Source of the DNA: an uncultured Gemmatimonadota bacterium
GTDB lineage: Bacteria; Latescibacterota; UBA2968; UBA8231
NCBI GenBank assembly: GCA_903893785.1
Contig: CAITNQ010000307.1
Location: 1 to 64,000 of the forward strand
Reading direction: 5' to 3'
Length of the DNA: 64,000 bases
Shown here: positions 26,034-34,756 of the stretch, in pieces
Position numbering within the stretch: position 1 is the stretch's first letter
Layout of the letters: every line of letters begins with the position of its first letter
Program-made: the position numbers and the translations under genes
The notes under the pieces: generated by a model
Seen by the model: the letters and a program-made list of their open reading frames with translations, nothing else
Databases searched by the model: none
Told to the model about the DNA's origin: nothing

Positions 26034-26726
26034 ATGATCGTAGCTGAGCGAAAACCTCTCGACGAGATCGAGCGGGAACTGGAAGGCTGCCGCAAGGTGC
26101 TGGTGGCCGGGTGCGGCACCTGTGTGACCGTCTGTATGGCTGGCGGCGAGAAGGAGGTGGGTGTGCTCGCTTCGCTGCTGCGTCTGCGGGCCGCCATGCA
26201 GGGACGCGAACTGGAGGTGCTGGAGGCCACCATCCAGCGCCAGTGCGACCGTGAGTACGTCGAGCAACTGCGCCAGCAGGCCGAAGGGTGCGATGCCATC
26301 CTGTCCATGGGCTGCGGCGTGGGCGTCAACTACAGCACCGAGGTGCTCAAGACGATCCGAGTGCTGCCGGCGCTCAATACCAGGTTCTATGGTGCCAACC
26401 TGGCCGAAGGCGTGTGGTCCGAGCGCTGCGCCGGGTGTGGCGAATGCATCGTGGCGGCCACCGAAGGCATCTGCCCCATCGCGCGCTGCTCCAAGTCGCT
26501 GCTCAATGGCCCCTGCGGCGGCTCGCAGGACGGCAGCTGCGAGGTCGACGCCGAGGTGCCCTGTGCGTGGCAGCAGATCTACGACCGCATGGCGCAGTTG
26601 GGACGCCTGGATCGCCTGGAGGAGATCACCCCGCCCAAGGACTGGTCGCGGGGGCGGGACGGCGGCCCGGGCACCGCCAAGCGGGCCGATGCCGCGGCCA
26701 TCGAGACGTCCGGAGGCCAACCGTGA
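26034..26726 (+). CDS. metV: MetV, Cys-rich partner of methylene-THF reductase
   Basis: This 230-residue protein has the MTHFR C-terminal/MetV fold. Cysteine motifs are VAGCGTCVTVCMAGG, ILSMGCGVGVN, RCAGCGECIV and ICPIARCSKSLLNGPCGG, consistent with an Fe-S/zinc protein. MetV binds MetF and passes electrons to its FMN in acetogens such as Moorella. The stop codon overlaps the metF start (GTGA). The same C-terminal signature recurs at the end of the 844-residue fusion at 9.3-11.8 kb. Confidence 0.92.
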   Translation: MIVAERKPLDEIERELEGCRKVLVAGCGTCVTVCMAGGEKEVGVLASLLRLRAAMQGRELEVLEATIQRQCDREYVEQLRQQAEGCDAILSMGCGVGVNYSTEVLKTIRVLPALNTRFYGANLAEGVWSERCAGCGECIVAATEGICPIARCSKSLLNGPCGGSQDGSCEVDAEVPCAWQQIYDRMAQLGRLDRLEEITPPKDWSRGRDGGPGTAKRADAAAIETSGGQP

Positions 26727-27709
26727 GCGCGGCGACCCAGGGACTCAAGTCAGGCAGCCATTTGGAGCGGGTGTTCCGCTCCGGTGCCTTTGCCGTCACC
26801 GCAGAGCTGGGGCCGGCCAAGAGCGCCGACGTCAAGGCCATTGTCAAGAAGTGCAGCTACCTCAAGGGCCGGGTGGACGCCGCCAACATCACCGACAACC
26901 AGACCGCCATCGTGCGTCTGTCCAGCATCGCCGGCGGGGTGCTGGCGCTGCAGCAGGGCGTGGAACCGGTGATCCAGATGACCTGCCGGGACCGCAATCG
27001 CATTGCCATGCAGAGCGACATTCTGGGCGCCTACGCCCTGGGCCTGCGCAATCTGCTCTGCCTGACCGGCGACCATCAGCGCTTCGGCAACCACCCCACG
27101 GCCAAGAATGTTTTCGACCTCGACAGCGTGCAGCTGGTCCAGATGGTCAGGAACATGCGCGACGAGAAACGCTTCCTGTGCGGCGAGGAGATCCGCAACA
27201 CCCCCAAGGCGCCGGTGGTCGAGCCCCGCATGTTCATCGGCGCGGCGGCCAACCCCTTTGGTGATCCCTTTCCGTTCCGCGCGGTACGGCTGGGCAAGAA
27301 GGTGCGGGCGGGGGCTGATTTCGTGCAGACCCAGTGCATTTTCGATATGGAGCGCTTCCGCGTCTGGATGCAGCAGGTGCGCGACCTGGGCCTGCCCGAG
27401 CGGGTTTTCATCATGGCCGGAGTGACGCCGCTCAAGTCGGCTGGCATGGCCCGGTACATGCGTGATCAGGTGCCCGGCTTGCGTGTGCCGGACGAGGTGG
27501 TCCAGCGTATGGAGGGCGCCGGCGATCCGGCGGAAGAAGGGCTTCGTATCTGTGTCGAGCAGATCGAGGAGTTCAGGCAGATGCCCGGCCTGGCCGGGGT
27601 GCATATCATGGCGATCGAGGCCGAGCAGAAAGTGCCCGAAATCGTCGAGCGGGGCGGCCTGCTGCCCCGTCCCCAGGTGGATGGCGATGAGTCAGTTGCC
27701 GCGGGATAG
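26723..27709 (+). CDS. metF: Methylenetetrahydrofolate reductase
   Basis: The protein has 328 residues from a GTG overlapping metV. It shows the TIM-barrel MTHFR pattern: FAVTAELGPAKSADV, AANITDNQTAIVRLS, VIQMTCRDRNRIAMQSD, LCLTGDHQRFG, AGADFVQTQCIFD and FIMAGVTPLKSAGMA. It reduces methylene-THF to methyl-THF, the substrate of AcsE. Being next to metV and downstream of hdrCBA-mvhD, it probably forms a large electron-bifurcating or -confurcating complex with them. Whether NADH, ferredoxin or another donor is used cannot be read from the sequence. Confidence 0.95.
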   Translation: MSAATQGLKSGSHLERVFRSGAFAVTAELGPAKSADVKAIVKKCSYLKGRVDAANITDNQTAIVRLSSIAGGVLALQQGVEPVIQMTCRDRNRIAMQSDILGAYALGLRNLLCLTGDHQRFGNHPTAKNVFDLDSVQLVQMVRNMRDEKRFLCGEEIRNTPKAPVVEPRMFIGAAANPFGDPFPFRAVRLGKKVRAGADFVQTQCIFDMERFRVWMQQVRDLGLPERVFIMAGVTPLKSAGMARYMRDQVPGLRVPDEVVQRMEGAGDPAEEGLRICVEQIEEFRQMPGLAGVHIMAIEAEQKVPEIVERGGLLPRPQVDGDESVAAG

Positions 27710-28328
27710 CTGGCGGGAAGCCTGGTCCACGGCCGCGGGTTTGGCGGTGACGGCCCTGCAGAGCGCCGACCCCGCGACGCGCTGTGCCGCCGCCGGCGCG
27801 CGTTGGCGGCCCGAGACTGGCACCATTGAACTGCCGCTGCTCGGGCGCGATTACCGTGTGAGCCTGCCCGACTATCAGGTCAGCCTGGTGGGCCAGGAAG
27901 AGCCGGTACCGCTGCCCGATTGCATCCTGGTGCTGCATTACCTGCAGTTGGCCACTGGCAGCCCGCTGGAGCATCGCTGGATCAGCTTCAGCGAAGTGCC
28001 GGGCGGCGAGTTGTACCTGGGCAAGTTCCGGGCTCGCAGCGTCGATCGACTGGTGCGGGCCTTTGGCGGTCGCGAGTCGGAGCTGGCTTCGGCGGCGGCG
28101 CCGCTGGGGGGTAGACCGGGCGAGTGGGGCGATGCCTCGGTGGTTGTGCCCGCCCTGCCGCGGGTGCCCCTGGCGCTGGTCTTGCACGCGGCCGACGAGG
28201 AGTTCGCCGCTGATGGCGGCATTCTGTTCGATGCTTCGGTGACCCGGTATCTGCCGGCCGAAGACATGGTGGTGCTGGCCGCGATGGCGGTCAGCCGCCT
28301 GGGGCAACCCGGAGGAGGCACCCGATGA
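27681..28328 (+). CDS. DUF3786-family protein (first copy)
   Basis: The protein has about 215 residues. The start overlaps the end of metF by 29 bp; MAMSQ or the second Met two codons later are both possible. Family features seen: VPLPDCILVLHYLQLATGSPLE, ISFSEVPGGELYLGKFR, and the C-terminal block VLHAADEEFAADGGILFDASVTRYLPAED. DUF3786 proteins recur beside acetyl-CoA synthase or corrinoid genes in anaerobes, function unknown. A second copy is encoded at 40.6 kb. The stop overlaps the following cooC-type start, suggesting a maturation role, which is inference only. Confidence 0.8.
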   Translation: MAMSQLPRDSWREAWSTAAGLAVTALQSADPATRCAAAGARWRPETGTIELPLLGRDYRVSLPDYQVSLVGQEEPVPLPDCILVLHYLQLATGSPLEHRWISFSEVPGGELYLGKFRARSVDRLVRAFGGRESELASAAAPLGGRPGEWGDASVVVPALPRVPLALVLHAADEEFAADGGILFDASVTRYLPAEDMVVLAAMAVSRLGQPGGGTR

Positions 28329-29110
28329 AGATCGCCGTGACCGGCAAAGGTGGCGTGGGCAAGACCACCCTGGCCGCCAGCCTGGCCCGCCTGTACGCTC
28401 GCGCCGGAGTGCGCGTGGTGGCGTTGGACGCTGACCCGGACGCCAACCTGGCTGCCACCCTGGGGTACCCGGATCCCGACGCCATCGTGCCCATCACCTC
28501 CATGCAGGAGCTCATTGCCGAACGCACGGGTGCCCAGTCCGGCGCTGGCGGGACGTACTTCAGCCTCAACCCGCGCGTCGACGACATCCCCGAGCGCTTC
28601 TGCCCGGAGCATCTGGGCGTGCGCCTGCTGGTGATGGGGGGGGCCAGCCGTCAGGGCGGTAGCGGTTGCCTGTGCCCCGAGAGTGCCTTCTTGCGCGCGC
28701 TCATGACCCACCTGCTTTTCGGCCGTAACGACGTCGTCATCATGGACATGGAGGCCGGCATCGAGCATCTGACCCGCGGCACGGCCCAGGCCGTGGATGC
28801 GTTGCTGGTGGTCGTCGAACCGGGCGGACGCAGCCTGGAAACCGCCGCGCGGGTCCGCCGCCTGGCCGGCGATCTGGGTCTGCAGCGCGTCTGGGTCGCG
28901 GCCAATAAGGTGCGCGATGACGCCGACCGGCAGTTCATCCGCAATGGCCTGCCCGACATGGACGTGGTGGCCTATGTGCCGTACCGCAGCGAAGTGGTAA
29001 CCGGGGGCCAGGGCCGCGGTAACATCGACGCCCTACTGAGCGGATCGGTGGGGGCAGAGATAGCGCACCTCCGCGAGCGTCTGGACCGGGAATTCGGCGC
29101 CCCGACCTGA
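28325..29110 (+). CDS. cooC: CooC/AcsF-type nickel-insertion ATPase (first copy)
   Basis: This 261-residue MinD-like ATPase has a deviant P-loop (TGKGGVGKTTLAA), Walker-type VALDADPDANLAATLG and IMDMEAGIEHLTRG. The family CXC motif appears as GSGCLCPES and is used for nickel or zinc binding at the dimer interface. It loads Ni into CO dehydrogenase or acetyl-CoA synthase. Another homologue lies at 39.1 kb; one may serve CooS and the other AcsB. Confidence 0.93.
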   Translation: MKIAVTGKGGVGKTTLAASLARLYARAGVRVVALDADPDANLAATLGYPDPDAIVPITSMQELIAERTGAQSGAGGTYFSLNPRVDDIPERFCPEHLGVRLLVMGGASRQGGSGCLCPESAFLRALMTHLLFGRNDVVIMDMEAGIEHLTRGTAQAVDALLVVVEPGGRSLETAARVRRLAGDLGLQRVWVAANKVRDDADRQFIRNGLPDMDVVAYVPYRSEVVTGGQGRGNIDALLSGSVGAEIAHLRERLDREFGAPT

Positions 29111-29186
29111 AACCGCCGACAGCCGGCATGAACTTGATGACCGAAGCCGCCCGGGCGTGGCGGCCGAACCGAGGAGACGAGACGAC

Positions 29187-29369
29187 ATGGCAGACGAACA
29201 GCAGCCGGTGGGCGAGGAAACCTACGAGCCGGGCAAGCCAAACGGGTCGTACAACTGGCGGGGCAAGCTGGCAACCCGTGACGAAATGCTGCGCTACCTG
29301 CGAACCGGTGAGCGGTACTGGTTCAACCAGGAATGGTACGGCAGCGAGAAGCGGCGCAAACCGGCTTGA
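29187..29369 (+). CDS. Small 60-residue protein of the acetyl-CoA synthase cluster, unknown function
   Basis: Begins MADEQQPVGEETYEPGKP after GAGGAGACGAGACG. It is acidic at the N-terminus, has an aromatic, charged C-terminal half (YNWRG, MLRYLRTGERYWFNQEWYG) and a basic tail. There is no cysteine, signal or membrane segment. I do not recognise a family. Placement between cooC and acsD and a good ribosome site argue that it is a real gene. Function could be structural or regulatory for the CODH/ACS complex, but that is a guess. Confidence 0.65.
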   Translation: MADEQQPVGEETYEPGKPNGSYNWRGKLATRDEMLRYLRTGERYWFNQEWYGSEKRRKPA

Positions 29370-29543
29370 GGCGTGCCGGTTGACCCCACGGCGAGGCGAG
29401 GACGTGCGCGGGACCGGCCGGGCGCCGCATCCTGGGTATTGTCCTGGCAACCAGTAAGGGCGACGGGCCGGGGCATCAGGTCCCGGCGGGCGCCGGATCA
29501 TGAGGTACGGAAGCTACAGGCAAGCGAGCGGAGGAGGCCGCAT

Positions 29544-30488
29544 ATGGCGTTCGAAATACCCAAAGCCACCTACTCGGGGGCGATCAAGCAGCTGCAGCTG
29601 GGCCAGGGCCCCAAGGCCGTGCAGGTGGGTGGCGAGACGAGCTACCCGTTCCACCTGTTCGAAGGCCAGATGCCCAACCTGCCACGCCTGGCCATGGAAG
29701 TGTACGACCGTGAACCCGAAGACTGGGCGCCGGCGGCGCTGGAACCCTTTGCCGATGTCGCCGGCGATCCGGCCGCATGGGCGGCCCGTTGCGTGAATGA
29801 TTTCGGGGCCGAGGTGATCTGTCTGCAGCTGGCCAGTATCGACCCCAACGGCATGGATCGTGGTCCGACCGAGGCCGTCGCCGTAGTGCGGCAGGTAGCC
29901 GCCGCCGTGGACGTGCCGCTCATCGTCTGGGGCTGCGCCAACGACGAGAAGGACGCCGAGGTACTGCGCCAGGTGGCCGAGGCCTGCGAGGGCCGTCACC
30001 TGATCCTCGGGCCGGTCTCCGAAGGCAACTACAAGCAGATCGGCGCCGCGGCGATCGCCTACAAGCACACGGTCGCGGCGTCCTCGCCCATCGACATCAA
30101 CCTGTGCAAGCAACTCAACATTCTGCTGGCTGACCTAGGGGTGCCCGATGGCCAGATCATCGTCGACCCCACGGTCGGCGGCCTGGGCTATGGGTTGGAG
30201 TACACCTACTCGGTCATGGAACGGGGCCGCATGGCGGCGTTGGCCCAGCAGGACGAGCGCCTGCAGTTCCCCATTCTGTGCAACCTGGCCAAAGAGGTGT
30301 GGAAGGTAAAGGAAGTGAAGACGCCCGAGGCCGAGGATCCCAAACTGGGAGACGCTCGCAAGCGCGGCGTGCTCATGGAGGCGGTCACCGCCATGTCGCT
30401 GCTGTTGGCCGGGGCCGACGTGCTGGTCATGCGCCACCCTGAGGCGGTCGCGCGCGTGCGCACCGCCATCGCCGACCTGACCCGCTAA
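29544..30488 (+). CDS. acsD: Corrinoid iron-sulfur protein small subunit (CODH/ACS delta)
   Basis: This 314-residue protein begins MAFEIPKATYSGAIKQLQLG, with GAGGAGG upstream. Family blocks: ETSYPFHLFEGQMPNLPRLAMEV, VVRQVAAAVDVPLIVWGC and IIVDPTVGGLGYGLEYTYSVMERGRMAAL. With AcsC it forms the heterodimer that carries the methyl group on cobalt from methyl-THF to AcsB. A 174-bp gap before it holds no other gene I can support. Confidence 0.95.
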   Translation: MAFEIPKATYSGAIKQLQLGQGPKAVQVGGETSYPFHLFEGQMPNLPRLAMEVYDREPEDWAPAALEPFADVAGDPAAWAARCVNDFGAEVICLQLASIDPNGMDRGPTEAVAVVRQVAAAVDVPLIVWGCANDEKDAEVLRQVAEACEGRHLILGPVSEGNYKQIGAAAIAYKHTVAASSPIDINLCKQLNILLADLGVPDGQIIVDPTVGGLGYGLEYTYSVMERGRMAALAQQDERLQFPILCNLAKEVWKVKEVKTPEAEDPKLGDARKRGVLMEAVTAMSLLLAGADVLVMRHPEAVARVRTAIADLTR

Positions 30489-30513
30489 CCCCAAGCAGAG
30501 AGAGGGCCGGATC

Positions 30514-32484
30514 ATGGCCAGCAACGAACGAAGCATCGACTACGCGACCATCGAGATGCTGGACAAGGCAGAGAACGACGGTGTCGGCACTGCCTTTGGC
30601 CGGGCGGCGTCCATGAAACCCTGCCCGATCGGCGGCGAAGGCAGCTGCTGCAAGATGTGCGCCATGGGGCCCTGCCGACTCCCGTCGGCGAAGAACCGCA
30701 GCGAGACCGCGCAGCAGCGGGACGAACGTCGCGGCGTGTGCGGCGCCACCATCGAGACGATCGCGGCGCGCAATTTCGTGCGCATGATCGCCGGCGGCAC
30801 CGCCGCGCACTCTGACCACGGCCGCAGCGTGGCCCACACCTTCCTGGCGGCCGCCAAGGGAGAGGACAGCAATTTCTCCATCGTCGACGAGCAGAAGCTG
30901 CTGCAGGTGGCGCTGGATTTCGGTATTGCCATTGAGGGGCGCAGTGCTCGCGACATTGCCATTGACGTGGGCGAGGCGGCGATCGAGGAGTTCGGCAAGA
31001 CCCATGGCACCCTGCGTTTCCTGAACCGTGCGCCGCTGAAGCGCCAGCAGATTTGGAAAGAGCAGGAGGTGGAGCCGCGCAGCATCGACCGCGAGGTGGT
31101 CGAGTCCATGCACCGTACGACCATGGGCGTGGACATGGATTACGAGCACCTGTTCCAGCAGGGCACGCGGACGGCCCTGGCCGATGGGTGGGGTGGGTCC
31201 ATGCTGGCCACCGAGTTGCAGGACATCATGCTGGGCACGCCGGTACCGGTCAGGGGCAAGGTGAACCTGGGCGTGCTGCGGCCGGACACGGTGAACATCA
31301 TCGTCCACGGCCATGAACCGCTGCTGCCGGAAATGCTGGTGGTCGCCTGCCAAGATCCGGAACTGATCGCGCTGGCCAAGGCCAAAGGCGCCGAGGGCGG
31401 CATCAATCTGGGCGGCATCTGCTGCTCGGCCAACGAAGTGCTCATGCGGCACGGCGTGCCCCTGGCCGGCAACATGCTGCAGCAGGAACTGGCCGTCGTT
31501 TCCGGTGCCGTGGAGTCCATGGTCGTCGACGTGCAGTGCGTCATGCAGTCGCTGCCCAAAGTGGCCGAATGCTACCATACCGAGATTGTCACCACCTCCA
31601 GTCGCGCCAAAATCGCCGGCGCGGTGCACATTGACTTCGACGAGTCCAAACCGCTGGAGGCCGCGCGCGAGATCGTGCGCCGGGCTATCAATCGGTACCC
31701 CATGCGCCAGAAGGCCCTGGTCAACATTCCGCAGCACAGCATGGACCTGGTCGCCGGGTTCTCCCACGAGACGATCAACTACCTGCTGGGCGGTCTGTTC
31801 CGCGCCTCGTACCGTCCCTTGAACGAGAACATCATCAACGGCCGCATTCGCGGCGTGGCCGGGGTCGTCGGCTGCAGCAACCCGCGGGTCAAGCACGATG
31901 ACGCCCATGCCAAACTGGTGCGTGAACTGATCAAGAACGATGTCCTGGTGATTCAGACCGGGTGTGCGGCGATGGCCTGCGCCAAGCTGGGCCTGATGAC
32001 GCCGGAAGCGGCCCATCTGCACGCCGGCCCGGGCTTGGCCGAGGTGTGCGAAGCGGTGGGGATTCCGCCCGTGCTGCACATGGGCGCCTGCGTCGACAAC
32101 TCCCGCATTCTCATGGCCGCCACGGCCATGGTCAAGGAAGGCGGCTTGGGCGACGACCTGTCTGACCTGCCGGTAGCCGGGGCCGCCCCGGAGTGGATGA
32201 GCGAGAAGGCCATCGCCATCGGGCAGTATTTCGTCGCCTCGGGGGTGTACACCGTCTTCGGCGTCAGTTGGCCGACGTTGGGCAGCGAGGAGGTGACCCG
32301 CTGGCTCTTCGAGGGCATGGGCGCCATCTACGGCGGCCGCTGGGCCTTTGAACCGGATCCCGAGAAGATGGCCCGGCTGATGATTGACCACATCGATTCC
32401 AAGCGCAAAGCCCTGGGTCTGGACAAGGCCCGCGAACGCGTGCTCTTCGACATGGAGATGCGGCGGGAACTTGAGGCGGTTTGA
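30514..32484 (+). CDS. acsA/cooS: Carbon monoxide dehydrogenase catalytic subunit
   Basis: This 656-residue protein is typical for bacterial Ni-CODH. The N-terminal B/D-cluster cysteines are in KPCPIGGEGSCCKMCAMGPC and GVCGA. All expected C-cluster ligands can be seen: VHGHEP (His), GGICCSANE, VDVQCVMQ, VVGCSNPR, QTGCAAMAC and MGACVDNSR. It interconverts CO2 and CO with ferredoxin-level electrons and feeds CO to AcsB through the complex. It follows acsD by 25 bp and precedes acsB, so it is the ACS-associated form rather than a stand-alone CO-oxidising CooS. Confidence 0.97.
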   Translation: MASNERSIDYATIEMLDKAENDGVGTAFGRAASMKPCPIGGEGSCCKMCAMGPCRLPSAKNRSETAQQRDERRGVCGATIETIAARNFVRMIAGGTAAHSDHGRSVAHTFLAAAKGEDSNFSIVDEQKLLQVALDFGIAIEGRSARDIAIDVGEAAIEEFGKTHGTLRFLNRAPLKRQQIWKEQEVEPRSIDREVVESMHRTTMGVDMDYEHLFQQGTRTALADGWGGSMLATELQDIMLGTPVPVRGKVNLGVLRPDTVNIIVHGHEPLLPEMLVVACQDPELIALAKAKGAEGGINLGGICCSANEVLMRHGVPLAGNMLQQELAVVSGAVESMVVDVQCVMQSLPKVAECYHTEIVTTSSRAKIAGAVHIDFDESKPLEAAREIVRRAINRYPMRQKALVNIPQHSMDLVAGFSHETINYLLGGLFRASYRPLNENIINGRIRGVAGVVGCSNPRVKHDDAHAKLVRELIKNDVLVIQTGCAAMACAKLGLMTPEAAHLHAGPGLAEVCEAVGIPPVLHMGACVDNSRILMAATAMVKEGGLGDDLSDLPVAGAAPEWMSEKAIAIGQYFVASGVYTVFGVSWPTLGSEEVTRWLFEGMGAIYGGRWAFEPDPEKMARLMIDHIDSKRKALGLDKARERVLFDMEMRRELEAV

Positions 32485-32531
32485 GGCGCGCCCGACGGGC
32501 CGCCCGACACTAGCGAGGAGACATTCAGGCC

Positions 32532-34736
32532 ATGTCCAAGATCATCTGTTCCGCCGCCATCCGCGGCGCCCACGCAATCGTCAAACGCGCCGAGCAGGAA
32601 TGGCAGCAGGCCATGGACCGGTGGGGGGCCAAGCAGGATGTGGGTTTCCCCAACACCGCGTACTACCTGCCGATCATCTACGGCATTCTCGGCACCAAGG
32701 TGGAGAAACTCGGTGACATGGAGGGAGTCCTGCGGCAGTGCCAGCGTCTGCTGCCGCCGCCGGTCAGTGCGCAGGTCAGCCTGCCGTACCTGGGGCCCGC
32801 CCTAGACGCCGGTATGGCCACCCTGTTCGCTGAGGAGCTGATCGAGGCGATCAAGTACCTCAAGGACCCGAACGTCTACGTTCAGGGCGAAGACCCCACG
32901 GACCAGAACCTGTGGCTGGGCGCCGCCGATGACATCATCCTGCGCAAGCGGGGCATCGAGTTCGTCGACGGTACGGCGCCGGGCTTCGCGGCCATTGCCG
33001 GTGCGGCTCCCAGTCCCGAAATCGCCGCGCGGATTGCCCAGGAGCTGCAGGAGAAGAACCTGTACGTGTTCATGTGCGCCGAACACGGGGGCAAGCGTTT
33101 CTCCGAGCAGTTGCGCGAGGCGGGCGTGCAGATCGGCTGGCCGACGCGTCTGGTATCGTTCGGCCCGGATATCTCGGCGGCCGTCTTCGCCATGGGCTTT
33201 GCCACCCGGGCGGCGATGTCTTTCGGCGGCATCGAGCCGGGGGATTACCGCAAGATCCTGATATACAACAAGGACCGCTGCTTTGCCTTTGTCATGGCCC
33301 TCGGCCACGTCACCGAAGAGTGGTACGCCAATGCGGCCGGGGCCATCAACTGGGGCTTTCCCACCATCGCCGACAGCAACATTCCCGAAGTCAGGCCGAC
33401 CGGCATCTGCACCTACGAACACGTTGTCTCCAATGTTCCTCATGCGGAGATCGTGTCGCGGGCGGTGGAGGTGCGCGGCCTGAAGGTCACCGTGGCCGAA
33501 GTACCGATCCCGGTGTCCTATGGTGCCGCCTTCGAGGGCGAGCGGGTGCGCAAGGACGACGTGTATGCCGAAGCCCGCGGCGGCCACAACATCGTCTGCG
33601 AGTGGGTCACGTCGAAGCCCATGGACGAGGTGGAGGACGGCCGCGTCGAAGTCATCGGCCCGGAACTGGACCAGATACCCGAGGGGGCCCAGTTTGACCT
33701 GGCGCTGGTGGCCGAAGTGGCCGGGCGCGAGATGCAGGAGGACTTCGAGCCCATCCTGGAGCGCCAGATCCACCATCTGATCAACTACGCCCAGGGTATC
33801 ATGCACATCGGCCAGCGCGACATCGCCTGGTACCGCATCGGCAAAGCCGCGGTGCAGAAGGGCTTCAAGCTGGCCCACCTGGGCAAGATCCTGCACGCCA
33901 AATACCACCAGGACTTCGGTCGCATCTTCGACAAAGTGCAGGTCAAGGTCTACACCGACCCTGAGCAGGCCCGGCACATCCTGGAGCAGGCGCGGGCCGT
34001 GTACCAGGTGCGCGACGCGCGTATCGAAGGCATGACCGACGAATCCACGGAGATGTACTACTCGTGCACCCTCTGCCAGTCGTTCGCGCCCAGCCATGTG
34101 TGCGTCATCAGTCCTGAGCGCACGGGCCTGTGCGGGGCGTACAACTGGATGGATTGCCGCGCTTCGAACGAAGTGAACCCCAACGGTCCCAACCAGCCGG
34201 TGCCCAAGGGCCGGCCGCTGGACGATCGCCTGGGCCAGTGGGAAGGCGTCAACGACTTCGTCCGCCAGGCGTCGCGCGGCAAGATCGACCACTACAACTT
34301 CTACAGCATCGTCTATGATCCGATGACCACCTGCGGTTGTTGCGAGTGCATCGCCGCCATCGCGCCGGTGTGCAACGGGGTTATGACCGTGAACCGCGAA
34401 TACAGCGGTGAGACCCCGTGCGGGATGAAGTTCACGACCCTGGCCGGCACCATCGGCGGCGGTGTCAGCTCGCCGGGTTTCGTCGGCCACAGCAAATACA
34501 ACATCTGCCAGCGCAAGTTCCTCGCCGGCGACGGGGGTTTCCAGCGCCTGGTGTGGATGCCCCGGATGCTTAAGGAAGAACTGCACGACCGACTGGTGCA
34601 GCGCTCCATCGAGATCGGCATTCCCAATTTCTACGAGATGATCGCCGACGAAACCATCGGGGTCACCGAAGAAGAGATCCTGCCGTTCCTCGAGGAGAAG
34701 GGGCACCCGGCGCTGACCATGGATCCGCTCCTGTAG
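32532..34736 (+). CDS. acsB: Acetyl-CoA synthase subunit (CODH/ACS alpha/beta)
   Basis: This 734-residue protein is full length for the bacterial type with the N-terminal CODH-binding domain (MSKIICSAAIRGAHAIVKRAE). The A-cluster cysteines are present in YSCTLCQSFAPSHVCVISPE, TGLCGAYNWMDC and TTCGCCECIAA, including the CGC tripeptide that binds the two nickel ions. It condenses CO, the CFeSP methyl group and CoA to acetyl-CoA. It runs 20 bp ahead of acsC. Confidence 0.97.
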   Translation: MSKIICSAAIRGAHAIVKRAEQEWQQAMDRWGAKQDVGFPNTAYYLPIIYGILGTKVEKLGDMEGVLRQCQRLLPPPVSAQVSLPYLGPALDAGMATLFAEELIEAIKYLKDPNVYVQGEDPTDQNLWLGAADDIILRKRGIEFVDGTAPGFAAIAGAAPSPEIAARIAQELQEKNLYVFMCAEHGGKRFSEQLREAGVQIGWPTRLVSFGPDISAAVFAMGFATRAAMSFGGIEPGDYRKILIYNKDRCFAFVMALGHVTEEWYANAAGAINWGFPTIADSNIPEVRPTGICTYEHVVSNVPHAEIVSRAVEVRGLKVTVAEVPIPVSYGAAFEGERVRKDDVYAEARGGHNIVCEWVTSKPMDEVEDGRVEVIGPELDQIPEGAQFDLALVAEVAGREMQEDFEPILERQIHHLINYAQGIMHIGQRDIAWYRIGKAAVQKGFKLAHLGKILHAKYHQDFGRIFDKVQVKVYTDPEQARHILEQARAVYQVRDARIEGMTDESTEMYYSCTLCQSFAPSHVCVISPERTGLCGAYNWMDCRASNEVNPNGPNQPVPKGRPLDDRLGQWEGVNDFVRQASRGKIDHYNFYSIVYDPMTTCGCCECIAAIAPVCNGVMTVNREYSGETPCGMKFTTLAGTIGGGVSSPGFVGHSKYNICQRKFLAGDGGFQRLVWMPRMLKEELHDRLVQRSIEIGIPNFYEMIADETIGVTEEEILPFLEEKGHPALTMDPLL

Positions 34737-34756
34737 CCCGAACTGGAGACTGTGAG

